A DNA stretch of 50,893 nt from Candidatus Methylomirabilota bacterium. GTDB taxonomy: Bacteria; Methylomirabilota; Methylomirabilia; Rokubacteriales; CSP1-6. A program made the translations under genes and the position numbers. Under the pieces are notes generated by a model. That model saw only the letters and a program-made list of their open reading frames with translations. It made no database searches and was not told where the DNA came from. Of the stretch, positions 50,360 through 50,893 are shown in pieces (the stretch's first letter is position 1; each line of letters opens with the position of its first letter). Location of the stretch: the NCBI GenBank assembly GCA_036001065.1, contig DASYUQ010000087.1, positions 1 through 50,893 of the forward strand, written 5' to 3'.

Positions 50360-50867
50360 CACGTCCTCGCTCTCCCGTAGAGATGGAACTGGCGGAGCAG
50401 CTTAGCATGTCGCACAGGCCCCGATCGCTCGATCGTCAGCTCGGATCACGGCAGGGCCGGCTTGCGACAGACAGTTGGTCCCCCACCCCAAAGCGCCGTT
50501 GAATAACCGCGCGGTGCCCTTCATCGCTGAACATCTGGACGCGTACCGGATGTCATTCGCAAGTGATTGGGCCCTTCTACGTGTGCAGCCCGCTCAGTGT
50601 TCTGGTGTGATTTCAGCCGTGCCCAAAGTATGAGGATGTCCTACCAGGCTCATTCCAGATGATACGGAAGCATCTGTCTAGCCATGCGTCGAGACTTTGA
50701 GAGAAAAGGTTCAAACTCCTTGGGTGGAAGTAGAGTCTCTTGACCCTCTAGGCTGTCCCGAGTCGTAATAGTGTTGACACTTCAGACTCGAAACGAAGAG
50801 GGCCATCTGGCCTATCGTTCCCAGAGTGACAACCCCCTGCAAGGGACCACTTTGGGAGGATCGACCG
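50360..50867. other. 508-bp gap with possible insertion-sequence left end
   Basis: No gene is seen up to 50.77 kb. From about 50772 the sequence TGTTGACACTTCAG, the palindrome GGCCATCTGGCC and a ribosome-binding site before an ATG give the look of an IS left end (TGT-start inverted repeat containing a -35 box TTGACA at 50774-50779). The right end is outside the window. Confidence 0.35.
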
Positions 50868-50893
50868 ATGACCCTGGACGACAGCATACTCGG
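50868..50893 (+). CDS. start of a gene cut by the window edge (possible IS transposase)
   Basis: ATG at 50868 is preceded by GGGAGGA with 7 bases spacing; the visible residues are MTLDDSIL. The N-terminus resembles IS481-type helix-turn-helix transposases as I remember them, which is a weak basis. Confidence 0.35.

Overview
The window is high-GC bacterial chromosome from a diderm. Envelope genes (lolD, a lolC/E-type permease, lnt), lipoprotein signals and outer-membrane-style M16 peptidases point that way. The gene order, the composition and the recurring GC-rich intergenic palindromes suggest an uncultured soil-type lineage such as Rokubacteria/Methylomirabilota, but this is inference and no taxonomic marker in the window settles it.

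Layout. 1-18.4 kb is one long, nearly gap-free minus-strand run of housekeeping genes: smc, a RodZ-like protein, ftsY, the riboflavin genes ribD-ribE-ribBA-ribH, nusB, a phosphoesterase, lnt, prfB (with its programmed +1 frameshift), lysS, lolC/E, lolD and the start of clpC. Many of these genes overlap by 1-8 bases. 19.2-23.4 kb is a plus-strand CheB-CheR-PAS-histidine kinase-receiver hybrid protein. 23.4-24.2 kb is a scar holding a 90-bp palindromic-ended element, a broken PIN-domain toxin end and a truncated M23 lipoprotein. 24.2-34.2 kb returns to minus-strand core genes: secA, recN, nadK, tlyA, a rhomboid protease, and an inactive/active pair of M16 peptidases. 34.3-36.8 kb is plus strand: a secreted octapeptide-repeat protein behind a sigma-54-type promoter, then a membrane-anchored trypsin-like protease with a C-terminal rhodanese domain. 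An in-frame TGA in the rhodanese active-site loop is followed by a SECIS-like hairpin. 36.9-37.7 kb has an internally deleted lyase, a HIT hydrolase and a tiny zinc-ribbon-like gene.

At about 37.9 kb there is the 3' half of a tRNA-Lys-like gene. Everything to its right looks like accessory DNA: lower coding density, less extreme GC, gene fragments and defence-type genes. The centrepiece (42.3-46.5 kb) is a plus-strand cluster of a ComEC-like metallo-beta-lactamase-fold hydrolase, a single polypeptide fusing E2-like, E1/ThiF and JAB/JAMM domains, and a multi-pass membrane protein. It resembles bacterial ubiquitin-like conjugation systems but has no recognisable ubiquitin-like gene beside it. 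Convergent to it is a two-gene AAA ATPase plus TOPRIM-like (DUF3226-type) module that resembles OLD/PARIS-type anti-phage systems. An 18-bp exact direct repeat brackets both modules. The right end (49.2-50.9 kb) is a graveyard of gene remnants, a small lipoprotein gene, and what may be the left end of an insertion sequence.
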